A stretch of DNA of 64,000 bases from Actinomadura madurae (GTDB lineage: Bacteria > Actinomycetota > Actinomycetes > Streptosporangiales > Streptosporangiaceae): NCBI RefSeq assembly GCF_900115095.1, contig NZ_FOVH01000007.1, positions 248,001-312,000 of the forward strand, read 5' to 3'. The position numbers were made by a program, and so were the translations under genes. How positions within the stretch are numbered: position 1 is the stretch's first letter; each line of letters begins with the position of its first letter. Below the pieces are notes generated by a model that was given only the letters and a program-made list of their open reading frames with translations, made no database searches and was not told the origin of the DNA. Shown piece by piece: positions 33,753 through 41,070 of the stretch.

Positions 33753-34941
33753 CGGTGCCCCCCGCCTCGCCCGCCGGGACGCCGAGCGCCCCGGCGGCGG
33801 GTTCGTCGAGCGCCTGCGCGGCGTCCCGCACGCTCTCGCCGAACACGAGCACGCGGTCCGGGGAGACGGCCAGCGTGACCCGCTCCCCCGGCGCGATCCG
33901 CTCCGGCGACCGGAAGTGGACGACGCGGCCGTCGTCGGTGACGCCCTCGGCGGCGACCTCGCGCCCGTGGAACTCCGACACCTCCACCCGGACGGTCACG
34001 AGGTTCTCCCCCGCCGCCCGGTCCGCGGACCCGGCGACGCGGAAGTCCTCCGGCCGGACGGCGGCGACCGCCCGCGCCCCGGTGATCGGCTGCCGGCCCA
34101 CCCCGGTCAGGGTGAGCCCGCCCCGCTCGCCGAGCGTGACGCCGCCGCCGTCGCCGCCGGACGACAGCACGGGCAGCTCCAGCAGGTTCCGGTAGCCCAT
34201 GAACCCGGCGATGTAGGTGCTGACCGGGTAGGTGTAGACCTCCTCGGGCGTCCCGATCTGCTCGATCCTGCCGGACCGCAGCACCACGACCCGGTCGGCG
34301 AGCGCGAGCGCCTCCTCCTGGTCGTGCGTGACGTACACGGTCGTCAGGCCGAGCTGCTGGTGGATGCGGCGGATCTCGGTGCGCATCTGCACGCGGAGCT
34401 TGGCGTCCAGGTTGGACAGCGGCTCGTCCATCAGCACCAGCTTCGGGCGGAGCACGATCGCGCGGGCGATGGCGACGCGCTGCTGCTGGCCGCCCGACAG
34501 CTGGCCCGGCAGCTTGTGCTCGTGCTCGGTCAGCTCGACCGTGCGCAGCGCCTCGTCCACCCGGCGGGCGGTCTCGGCCTTCCCGACCCGCCGGACCGAC
34601 AGCCCGAACGCCACGTTCTTGCGGACGGTCAGGTGCGGGAACAGCGCGTAGTTCTGGAACACCATCCCGAACCCGCGCCGCTCCGGCGGCAGCGTGTCGA
34701 CGCGCTCCTCGTCCAGCCAGATCGCGCCCTCCGAGAGGGGCAGCAGCCCGGCCAGGCAGTTCAGCGCGGTCGACTTGCCGCAGCCGGACGGCCCGAGCAG
34801 CGCGATGAACTCGCCGCCCTCGATGCGCAGGTCGAAGCCGCTCAGCGCGGCCGTCTTACCGAACCGGCGCGTCACGCCGTCCAGCCGCAGATGCCCGAAC
34901 GCCGCCCGCGAATCCTTCTCCACCACGCTCCCCACAGTCAT
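33742..34941 (-). CDS. ABC importer ATPase with TOBE domain (PotA/FbpC-like)
   Basis: 399 residues from ATG 34941, preceded by GGGGGG. Walker A LLGPSGCGKST, Q-loop FQNYALFPHLTV, signature LSGGQQQRVAIARA, Walker B LVLMDEPLSNLD and H-loop YVTHDQEEALALA are all intact. The C-terminal 150 residues form a TOBE-type regulatory domain. It energises the PotB/PotC-like permease pair. The start codon overlaps the stop of a small low-complexity ORF (ATGA at 34938-34941). Confidence 0.9.
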   Translation of the reverse strand: MTVGSVVEKDSRAAFGHLRLDGVTRRFGKTAALSGFDLRIEGGEFIALLGPSGCGKSTALNCLAGLLPLSEGAIWLDEERVDTLPPERRGFGMVFQNYALFPHLTVRKNVAFGLSVRRVGKAETARRVDEALRTVELTEHEHKLPGQLSGGQQQRVAIARAIVLRPKLVLMDEPLSNLDAKLRVQMRTEIRRIHQQLGLTTVYVTHDQEEALALADRVVVLRSGRIEQIGTPEEVYTYPVSTYIAGFMGYRNLLELPVLSSGGDGGGVTLGERGGLTLTGVGRQPITGARAVAAVRPEDFRVAGSADRAAGENLVTVRVEVSEFHGREVAAEGVTDDGRVVHFRSPERIAPGERVTLAVSPDRVLVFGESVRDAAQALDEPAAGALGVPAGEAGGTDGG

Positions 34942-35243
34942 ACCGCCCCCCACACCACACGCCCCGCGCCCCCGGTCAAGGACGCGCAGCCGGCAGAACG
35001 GCCCATCGCGGACGCGCAGCCCAGAGCCACCGCGTACACAGAGTCCGCGGAACGGCCCACCGAAGACCCGGGGCCTCGGCCCACCGAACGCCCGCAGCCC
35101 GGGGAACGGCGAACCGGGGACGCGGCGCGGGGGGCTGCCGAGGACGCGGAGCCTGCGGAGCGGTGTTCCGGGGACGCGGCGCGGGGGGCTGCCGAGAACG
35201 CGGAGCCTGCGGAGCGGCCTCGTGTTGTTTTGTTCGTCGTCAT
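34938..35243 (-). CDS. Hypothetical 101-residue Ser/Ala/Arg-rich protein bridging two ABC genes
   Basis: An ORF of 101 codons runs from ATG 35243 to TGA 34938. It overlaps the stop of the solute-binding protein gene (ATGA at 35240-35243) and the start of the ATPase gene (ATGA at 34938-34941) by four bases each. This exact fit makes real translation plausible. The product is low-complexity: two 18-residue repeats (RSAGSAFSAAPRAASPEH and RSAGSASSAAPRAASPVR) followed by degenerate RS-x-G units. There is no signal peptide or domain. It could be a coupling peptide that keeps ribosomes on the mRNA, or repeat expansion of spacer DNA that happens to stay open. Confidence 0.45.
   Translation of the reverse strand: MTTNKTTRGRSAGSAFSAAPRAASPEHRSAGSASSAAPRAASPVRRSPGCGRSVGRGPGSSVGRSADSVYAVALGCASAMGRSAGCASLTGGAGRVVWGAV
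35114..35221. repeat. 54-bp tandem repeat (two copies)
   Basis: Two adjacent 54-bp units (35114-35167 and 35168-35221) match at all but one of the first 49-50 positions and then diverge. The period is a multiple of three and so keeps the small minus-strand ORF open. Weaker related units continue towards 34990. Confidence 0.85.
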
Positions 35244-36460
35244 GACTTCTTGACCTTTTGGCCGCCGATCTCGCGGTCCCAGCGGTCGAAGGCGGCGACG
35301 AGGGCCTTGGCGTCGAGCGGCGGCGCCTTCGGGTTGTCGGCGATGAGCTTGTCGTACTCGGGGCGGCCGTACTCCTTGATCGCCTGCTGGCTGTCGGCCG
35401 GCGCCATGTCGAGCGTGACCCCCTTCACGGCCGGGCCGGGGTAGAAGTAGCCCTTGTCGAAGGTGATCGCCTGCTGCTTCGGCTGGAGCGCGTACTTCAT
35501 CAGGTCGAGCAGGACGGCGAGCTTCTCGCCGGACACGCCCTTGGGGACGACCATGTAGTGCGCGTCGGTGACCCATGTGAAGCCGTCGAGCGGCTGGATC
35601 TTGACGTCCTTCGGCACCTGGCCAAGGACGCGCGGGTTGATGTCCCAGCCGGTCGTGCTGAGGATGATGTCGCGGGTGCCCTCGCCCAGCTCCTTCATCG
35701 TCTGCGTGGTGCCCGTCGGGTAGTACTCGATGTACTTGTCGAGTTCCTTCAGGTACTTCCAGGTGTTGGCCCACCCGTTGTTCGGGTCCTTGGGGTCGGA
35801 GTCCTTGAGGATGTAGGGCAGGCCCATGAGCCACGTCCGCCCGGGACCGGAGTTGGACGGCCGCGCGTACTCCAGCTTGTTCGGGTGCGCCTTCGCCCAC
35901 GCGAGCAACTCTTCGGCGGTCTTCGGCGGGTTCGGGACCTTCTTCGGGTTGTACTCCAGCAGCGGGCCGGACGGGTAGTACGTCACGGTCACGCCCTTGC
36001 CCTGGGCGAGGTCCTGCATCTTGGACGCGGGCTCCAGGTACTGCGTCTTCAGGTCGGGCAGCTTGTCGGAGTACTTGCCGACCAGGTCGACCCACAGGTT
36101 CTGCTCCAGGCCCGCGGAGAGCCCGTCGGTGCCGGTGAGGACGAGGTCGATGTCGAGCCGCCCGGCGTCCTGCTGGGCCTTGACCTTGCCCGCCAGCTCG
36201 GGCGCGGTCGCCTTGGTGTAGGTGATCTTGCTGACGCGGTCCGGGTGCTCCTTGGTGTAGTTCTCGAAGATCTGCTGGGTGAGCTGGAGGTTCCCGGCGA
36301 CGTCGATGATGTTGAGGGTGACGGCCTTGGACGGCAGCTTGACGTCCGCGGCGGCGGGTTCGGACGCGGCCTTCCCTCCTGAGTCGGGCGCCCCGCAGGC
36401 GGCGAGCAGCAGGCCGGCGGCGGTCGCGGCGGTGAGGAGGGCGGATCGGGGAGTTCTCAT
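35240..36460 (-). CDS. ABC importer solute-binding lipoprotein
   Basis: 406 residues with a lipoprotein signal (LLTAATAAGLLLAACGAP, lipobox LAAC, Cys at residue 22). The body is a family 1-like extracellular binding protein (NIIDVAGNLQLTQQIFENYTKEHP; DIDLVLTGTDGLSAGLEQNLW). GGAGGA precedes the start. It delivers the ligand to the permease pair encoded downstream. The ligand cannot be deduced; the PotABC/Fbp-like layout with LacI and SDR neighbours would suit a sugar, polyol or organic acid. Confidence 0.88.
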   Translation of the reverse strand: MRTPRSALLTAATAAGLLLAACGAPDSGGKAASEPAAADVKLPSKAVTLNIIDVAGNLQLTQQIFENYTKEHPDRVSKITYTKATAPELAGKVKAQQDAGRLDIDLVLTGTDGLSAGLEQNLWVDLVGKYSDKLPDLKTQYLEPASKMQDLAQGKGVTVTYYPSGPLLEYNPKKVPNPPKTAEELLAWAKAHPNKLEYARPSNSGPGRTWLMGLPYILKDSDPKDPNNGWANTWKYLKELDKYIEYYPTGTTQTMKELGEGTRDIILSTTGWDINPRVLGQVPKDVKIQPLDGFTWVTDAHYMVVPKGVSGEKLAVLLDLMKYALQPKQQAITFDKGYFYPGPAVKGVTLDMAPADSQQAIKEYGRPEYDKLIADNPKAPPLDAKALVAAFDRWDREIGGQKVKKS

Positions 36461-36506
36461 GGGGTGGGTCCTCCTGGCAGGACGGGGGTCCTCCGGGCGG
36501 CCGGGC

Positions 36507-37574
36507 TCAGACGGGCCCGGTGGTGCCGCGGATGAGGAGTCGGGTCGCCAGCTCGGAGGCCGGCGGCGCGGGAGGCGCCTTGCGCGCCCCGGGGTCGAGC
36601 AGTGCGTGCATGGTGGCGGCCGTGGCGCGCGACAGCGCGTTGACGGGGATCGCCACCGTGGTGAGCGGTGGATTGGTCATCGACGCCATGGGGACGTCGT
36701 CGACCCCGACGATGCTGAGCCCGCCGGACGAACCGGGCTCGCCGGGCACGGGCACGCCGCGCGCGGTGAGCCGTGACAGCACCCCGAGCGCGACCAGGTC
36801 GTTGTAGGCGAACGCCGCGGTCACGTCCGCGGCGAGCACCTCGTCCGCGGCCCGGTACCCGCCGGTGAAGCGCGGCTCGTACGGGCCGAGGTCGACCAGC
36901 TCGATGCCGCGCTCGGCGCAGGACGCGCCGAGCAGCTTGCGCCGCCGCCGGTTCGACCAGGAGTTGGCCGGGCCGGCGAGGTAGGCGCACCTGCGGTGCC
37001 CGAGCGCGTGGACGTGCGCCACCGCCTGGTCCATGCCGGGCTGGAAGTCCAGCAGGACCGACGGCGCGTTGCGGCTGGTGCGGTTGGCGAGGACCACGGT
37101 CGTCTTGGACGCGACGGCGCTCAGGCGCGTCCCGGACATGCGGGGGGCGCACAGGATCAGCCCGTCCACCCGCTCGATCATGGCCTCGGCCAGCCTGCTC
37201 TCGGTCTCGGTGTCCTCGTCGGTGTCGGCGAGGAACACCGCGAACTCGGTGTCCCGGAAGTAGGCCTCCACTCCCTTGATGAACGGGGCGTAGAACGGGT
37301 TGGCGATGTCGGGGACGATCAGCCCGACATTGCGGGTCCGGCCGAGGACCAGGGACTGCGCCGCCCGGTTCGGCTGGTAGCCGAGCCGCTCGGCGCAGTC
37401 GAGCACGCGCCGCCGGGTCTCGGCGTTGACGAGCTCCGGGGTGTTCAGGGCGCGCGAGACCGTGGACGGCGACACCCCGGCGAGATTCGCCACGGCCCGG
37501 ATCGAGGCGCGCGAACCGTCGGCGTTCCGGCGTCCGGCCGGCCCGCCGCCGGCGTCCGTGCGCTCCTCGGTCAT
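36507..37574 (-). CDS. LacI family repressor of the ABC importer operon
   Basis: 355 residues. The N-terminal HTH SIRAVANLAGVSPSTVSRALN and hinge PNRAAQSLVLGRTRNVGLIVP are typical, followed by a periplasmic-binding-like effector domain. It is first in the operon, 46 bases upstream of the binding-protein gene, and has a LacI-type palindrome 12 bases before its own start codon. Autoregulated, substrate-induced control of the whole operon is the likely arrangement. Confidence 0.88.
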   Translation of the reverse strand: MTEERTDAGGGPAGRRNADGSRASIRAVANLAGVSPSTVSRALNTPELVNAETRRRVLDCAERLGYQPNRAAQSLVLGRTRNVGLIVPDIANPFYAPFIKGVEAYFRDTEFAVFLADTDEDTETESRLAEAMIERVDGLILCAPRMSGTRLSAVASKTTVVLANRTSRNAPSVLLDFQPGMDQAVAHVHALGHRRCAYLAGPANSWSNRRRRKLLGASCAERGIELVDLGPYEPRFTGGYRAADEVLAADVTAAFAYNDLVALGVLSRLTARGVPVPGEPGSSGGLSIVGVDDVPMASMTNPPLTTVAIPVNALSRATAATMHALLDPGARKAPPAPPASELATRLLIRGTTGPV

Positions 37575-37585
37575 GCCGAGGATTA

Positions 37586-37599
37586 TGAAAACGTTTGCG
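37586..37599. promoter_or_regulatory. LacI-type operator
   Basis: TGAAAACGTTTGCG centres on AACGTT and matches the general LacI/CRE layout TGNAAACGNTNNCA. It sits just upstream of the lacI-type gene, which suggests autoregulation and control of the downstream importer genes. Confidence 0.6.
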
Positions 37600-37626
37600 G
37601 AACAGTGTCAATAGGCGGCGTGAAAA

Positions 37627-37658
37627 AGCCCCCGGCCGGGCGGGGCGGGCCGGGGGCT
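37627..37658 (-). terminator. Intrinsic terminator of the MFS gene
   Basis: An 11-bp perfect GC stem (37627-37637 with 37648-37658, 10-base loop) lies 16 bases after the MFS stop. On the minus strand it is followed by TTTTTCAC, a real U-tract. This is the most classical intrinsic terminator in the window. Confidence 0.8.
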
Positions 37659-37673
37659 CGATCGTGGGGGTCG

Positions 37674-39386
37674 TCAGGCGGTCGCGCGTCCCGCCTTCCG
37701 CGGCTCGGGTTCGGCGCGGACGTCGTCGTCGTGCACGTACCGGCGGCCCCGCAGCAGCGACACCAGCGCCGCCACCAGCGACATCGCGATCGCCATGCCG
37801 AACACGATGACGAGCCCGTGGTGGAACGGCTCGGAGATCAGGTGCGGGAAGTACGAGCGGCCGGTGAGCGTCGCGACGTCGTCCGGCGCGAGCCGGCCGA
37901 GGACGTGGAACGGCGCGAGCAGGTTCTGGATCGGGTTGTAGCCGAGGAAGGCGGCGAACAGCGTGCCGACCGGCGGGAGCCCGCCCACCTGCGCGGCCGG
38001 GCCCGCCGGGACGCCGTGCTCGGTCAGCCCCCGCGTCAGCGTCCGCGGCAGCGTGTCGGACAGCCCGGCGATCATCAGCGAGAAGAACACGCCGATGGAC
38101 AGCACCATGCCGGCGTTCATGAAGGTGGCGCGCATGCCGGACGCGACCCCGCGCTGGTCCGCCGGCACCGAGTTCATGATGGCGGTGGTGTTGGGCGCGG
38201 CGAACAGCCCGGAGCCGATCCCGTTCAGGAAGATCAGCAGCGCGAACGTGGTGTACCCGAAGTCGGTCGGGATCAGCAGCAGGCCGGCGAACGCCAGCGC
38301 GGACAGCACCAGCCCGCCGGAGGCGAAGGCGCGGGCGCCGTGCCGGTCGGACAGGTGCCCCGAGACGGGCCCGGCGACGAGGAATCCCGCGGTCAGCGGC
38401 AGCAGGTAGATGCCCGCCCAGAGCGGGGTGTCCTCGTAGTCGTAGCCGTGCAGCGGCAGCCAGATGCCCTGCAGCCAGATGATCAGCATGAACTGCATCC
38501 CGCCGCGCGAGACCGCGGCGAGCAGCCCGGCCGCGTTCCCGGCCGTGAACGCCCTGATGCGGAACAGCCCGAGGTGGAACATGGGCTGCGCCACCCGGGT
38601 TTCGATCCAGCAGAACAGGATGAGGACCGCGACGCCGCCGGCCATCCCGCCGATCACCCAGGGGTTCGTCCAGCCCATGTCGTGCCCGCCGTAGGGCTGG
38701 ATGCCGTAGGTGATCGCGGCGAGCAGGCCGGTGAGCCCGACGGCGAAGGTGATGTTGCCCAGCCAGTCGATCCGCGCGGCGACCGCCCGCGTCGCGGTCT
38801 CCACCAGGCTCCGGTACGCCCAGACCGTCCCGATGATCCCGATCGGCGCGGACGCGAAGAACACCAGCCGCCAGTTGATCTCGCTCAGCAGCCCGCCCGC
38901 GACGAGGCCGATGAAGGTGCCGGCGATGCCCGCCACCTGGTTGACGCCCATCGCCATGCCGCGCCGGTGCGCCGGGAACGCGTCGGTGAGGATCGCGGCC
39001 GAGTTCGCCATCAGCAGCGCGCCGCCGATCCCCTGGAAGATCCGCCAGCCGATGAGCCAGAGCGCCCCGGCGCTCCCGTGGAACGGGTCCAGGGCCAGCA
39101 CGAGCGTCCCGACCGTGAACACCGCGAACCCGGCGTTGTACATCCGGACGCGGCCGAACATGTCCCCGAGCCGGCCGAGCGTCACCACCAGCACCGCCGA
39201 GACGAGCATGTAGCCCATCAGGATCCACAGCAGGTAGCTGACATTGCCCGGCTCCAGCGGGTTCAGGTCGATGCCACGGAAGATCGCCGGCAGCGAGATG
39301 ATCACGATCGACGAGTTGACCGTGGCGAGCAGCATGCCCAGCGTCGTGTTGCTGAGCGCGACCCACGGATAGTGGTTGGACGGCAC
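37674..39386 (-). CDS. MFS drug exporter of the DHA2 (14-TM, EmrB/QacA-like) family
   Basis: 570 residues from GTG 39386, placed there because AGGGGG lies five bases upstream; TTG 39401 and GTG 39392 are alternatives. About fourteen transmembrane helices. The family motifs are WILMGYMLVSAVLVVTLGRL followed by GDMFGR (motif A) and the motif-C-like GRIFQGIGGALLMANS equivalent WRIFQGIGGALLMANSAAI. A cytoplasmic charged tail ends the protein. It exports drugs or metabolites by proton antiport. No regulator gene is adjacent. Confidence 0.87.
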   Translation of the reverse strand: MPSNHYPWVALSNTTLGMLLATVNSSIVIISLPAIFRGIDLNPLEPGNVSYLLWILMGYMLVSAVLVVTLGRLGDMFGRVRMYNAGFAVFTVGTLVLALDPFHGSAGALWLIGWRIFQGIGGALLMANSAAILTDAFPAHRRGMAMGVNQVAGIAGTFIGLVAGGLLSEINWRLVFFASAPIGIIGTVWAYRSLVETATRAVAARIDWLGNITFAVGLTGLLAAITYGIQPYGGHDMGWTNPWVIGGMAGGVAVLILFCWIETRVAQPMFHLGLFRIRAFTAGNAAGLLAAVSRGGMQFMLIIWLQGIWLPLHGYDYEDTPLWAGIYLLPLTAGFLVAGPVSGHLSDRHGARAFASGGLVLSALAFAGLLLIPTDFGYTTFALLIFLNGIGSGLFAAPNTTAIMNSVPADQRGVASGMRATFMNAGMVLSIGVFFSLMIAGLSDTLPRTLTRGLTEHGVPAGPAAQVGGLPPVGTLFAAFLGYNPIQNLLAPFHVLGRLAPDDVATLTGRSYFPHLISEPFHHGLVIVFGMAIAMSLVAALVSLLRGRRYVHDDDVRAEPEPRKAGRATA

Positions 39387-39472
39387 GCGCACCCCCTGCA
39401 AATAGTTTCCTAGCCTAACTAAGCATAAACCCGGGCGGGCGGGGTGCGACCGCCGCGGAAGCGCCTAAGATC

Positions 39473-39880
39473 GTGCAGGTGGGGGGAAAGCACCGGCTCG
39501 ACCTGGCCGACGAGCGGCTCATCGCCTTCTGGCGGGAGCGCCGCGTGTGCGCCCTCGTCACGCTCCGCCCGGACGGCACCCCGCACGCCGTGCCCGTCGG
39601 CGCCACCCTGGACGGCGGCACCGTCCGCGTGATCACCTCGGCCTCCTCGGCGAAGGCGCGGCACGTCCGGCACGCGGGCGAGGCGGGCCTCCCGGCCGCG
39701 GTGACCCAGGTGGACGGCCGCCGCTGGGCCACCGTCGAGGGCCGCGCGGTCGTGCGGACGGACCCGGCCTCCGTGGCCCTCGCCGAGCGGCTCTACACCG
39801 TCCGCTACAAGCCCCCGCGCCCCAACCCGCACCGCGTCGTGATAGAGATCACCGCGACCCGGGTCCTCGGCAGCCTGTGA
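39473..39880 (+). CDS. PPOX-class split-barrel flavin/F420-dependent protein
   Basis: 135 residues from GTG 39473 (GTG 39479 is also possible). Split beta-barrel fold with the family pattern FWRERRVCALVTLRPDGTPHAVPVG and a closing strand RVVIEITATRVLG. Short PPOX proteins in actinobacteria bind F420, FMN or haem. TAAGAT lies a few bases before the start, with no Shine-Dalgarno, so the message may be leaderless. Confidence 0.78.
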   Translation: MQVGGKHRLDLADERLIAFWRERRVCALVTLRPDGTPHAVPVGATLDGGTVRVITSASSAKARHVRHAGEAGLPAAVTQVDGRRWATVEGRAVVRTDPASVALAERLYTVRYKPPRPNPHRVVIEITATRVLGSL

Positions 39881-39897
39881 CCCGCCCGCGCGGCGGG
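39881..39897. terminator. Short hairpin between convergent genes
   Basis: CCCGCC (39881-39886) pairs with GGCGGG (39892-39897) around a 5-base loop, directly after the PPOX stop and before the convergent stop at 39903. Weak evidence for termination. Confidence 0.35.
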
Positions 39898-39902
39898 CCC
39901 GC

Positions 39903-41021
39903 TCAGTAGGCGTAGGCGGATCCGCAGCCGGAGACCGAGCCCGACCGGTTCGTGAAGGCGCCGTCCGTCACCCTGCCGAAGGAGTCGATGCCGCCCAGGC
40001 AGGCATAGCGCCGTTCGCCCTCGCCGGAGACGGCGATGAGGGCCACCGTGTTCGGCTCGCGCTCGATGGTGCGGGTCACGCGCATCGGCCCGCCTCCGGC
40101 GAAGGAGAAGAAGACCGTGGTCGCGGGCCGCTCTCGCTTCAGGACGCCGAGCCCTGTGCGGCCGTCCGGATTCATCACCGCGGTGGTGACCGCCCCGGAG
40201 CCGCCCGGCTGGCGGAACAGGATGCGTCCGCCCCCGAGATCGGCGCCCTTCGCGCGGGTGTCGAGGGCATGGACGGTGACGTTCTCGACCGTGCTCTCAC
40301 CCTGCCCGCCCGGCCATCCGTGTCCGGCGGAGGCGCCCTGGCGGACGTCGCTGAGGGCGTAGCCGAGCGTGCGGCCGTCGCGCGCCCAGGCGATCTCGCC
40401 GATGAGCGACGGGGCGGCGGCCGTCCACGTCCGGCGGTCGTTCGAGTCGATGTCGAGAACCGTCACCGTGGCGGGCGGGAGCGGAGCCTGCGGATCTTCC
40501 GTGCACGGTGCGGTCGTGAAGGCGAGGCGGGCACCGTCCGGGCTCATCGCCAGACCGGCGACGCGTGCCGGGACGGCGCCGGCCTCGCCCAGCGGTTCAA
40601 GGTCCTCCACATGGCCGTCGCCGGTGAGGCCGAACCGGTACAGCCGGCTCTCGCACGGGTCCTCCCGGAGGGAGGAGACGACGAACGCGCCACCGGGCGC
40701 TTCGATGATCTCCTGTGCCGTGCCCGCGGACGCCGGCGGCCGGACCGAATCCACCGGTCGCGATCGGCCGTCCTGCCGCAGCGCGCGGACCTGCAACCAC
40801 GGCTTCCGCCCGCTCCCGTGCGGGGAGTCTCCGGTGTCCCAGACGGTCAGCAGGAAGCGCGGCTCGCGATCGGCCAGGGGGCCCGTGGACGAGAAGCCTT
40901 CGTCCGTCAGCAGCCGCACCGCGCCGATGGAGGCGGCGACCGCCACGGCCATCGCCAGTGGCCCGGCCCACCGCCGGATCAGCCATGAGAGGGGCTGCCG
41001 CTCGTCCCTGTCGTCCGCCAT
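39903..41021 (-). CDS. Membrane-anchored beta-propeller-like protein
   Basis: 372 residues from ATG 41021. A short cytoplasmic N-terminus is followed by one transmembrane helix (WAGPLAMAVAVAASIGAVRLL). The large extracellular part has TolB/WD40-like repeats (GLAMSPDGARLAFTTAPC; EIAWARDGRTLGYALSD; AVMNPDGRTGLGVL). Its C-terminus has paired cysteines (YACLGG, SGCGSAYAY). Similar single-pass propeller proteins are common in actinomycetes, often with kinases or sigma factors, but none is adjacent. Function unknown. Confidence 0.65.
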   Translation of the reverse strand: MADDRDERQPLSWLIRRWAGPLAMAVAVAASIGAVRLLTDEGFSSTGPLADREPRFLLTVWDTGDSPHGSGRKPWLQVRALRQDGRSRPVDSVRPPASAGTAQEIIEAPGGAFVVSSLREDPCESRLYRFGLTGDGHVEDLEPLGEAGAVPARVAGLAMSPDGARLAFTTAPCTEDPQAPLPPATVTVLDIDSNDRRTWTAAAPSLIGEIAWARDGRTLGYALSDVRQGASAGHGWPGGQGESTVENVTVHALDTRAKGADLGGGRILFRQPGGSGAVTTAVMNPDGRTGLGVLKRERPATTVFFSFAGGGPMRVTRTIEREPNTVALIAVSGEGERRYACLGGIDSFGRVTDGAFTNRSGSVSGCGSAYAY

Positions 41022-41070
41022 CCGATGATCATGCCGTCTCGGAGGTGCGAGCGTGCCCGTTTTCGACCGA

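Noticed and set aside
39407..39424. Iron-box-like GTTAGGCTA core upstream of the MFS exporter
   Set aside because: The central nine bases match the DmdR/IdeR consensus, but the outer positions fit poorly (about 11 of 19), so iron control is not claimed.
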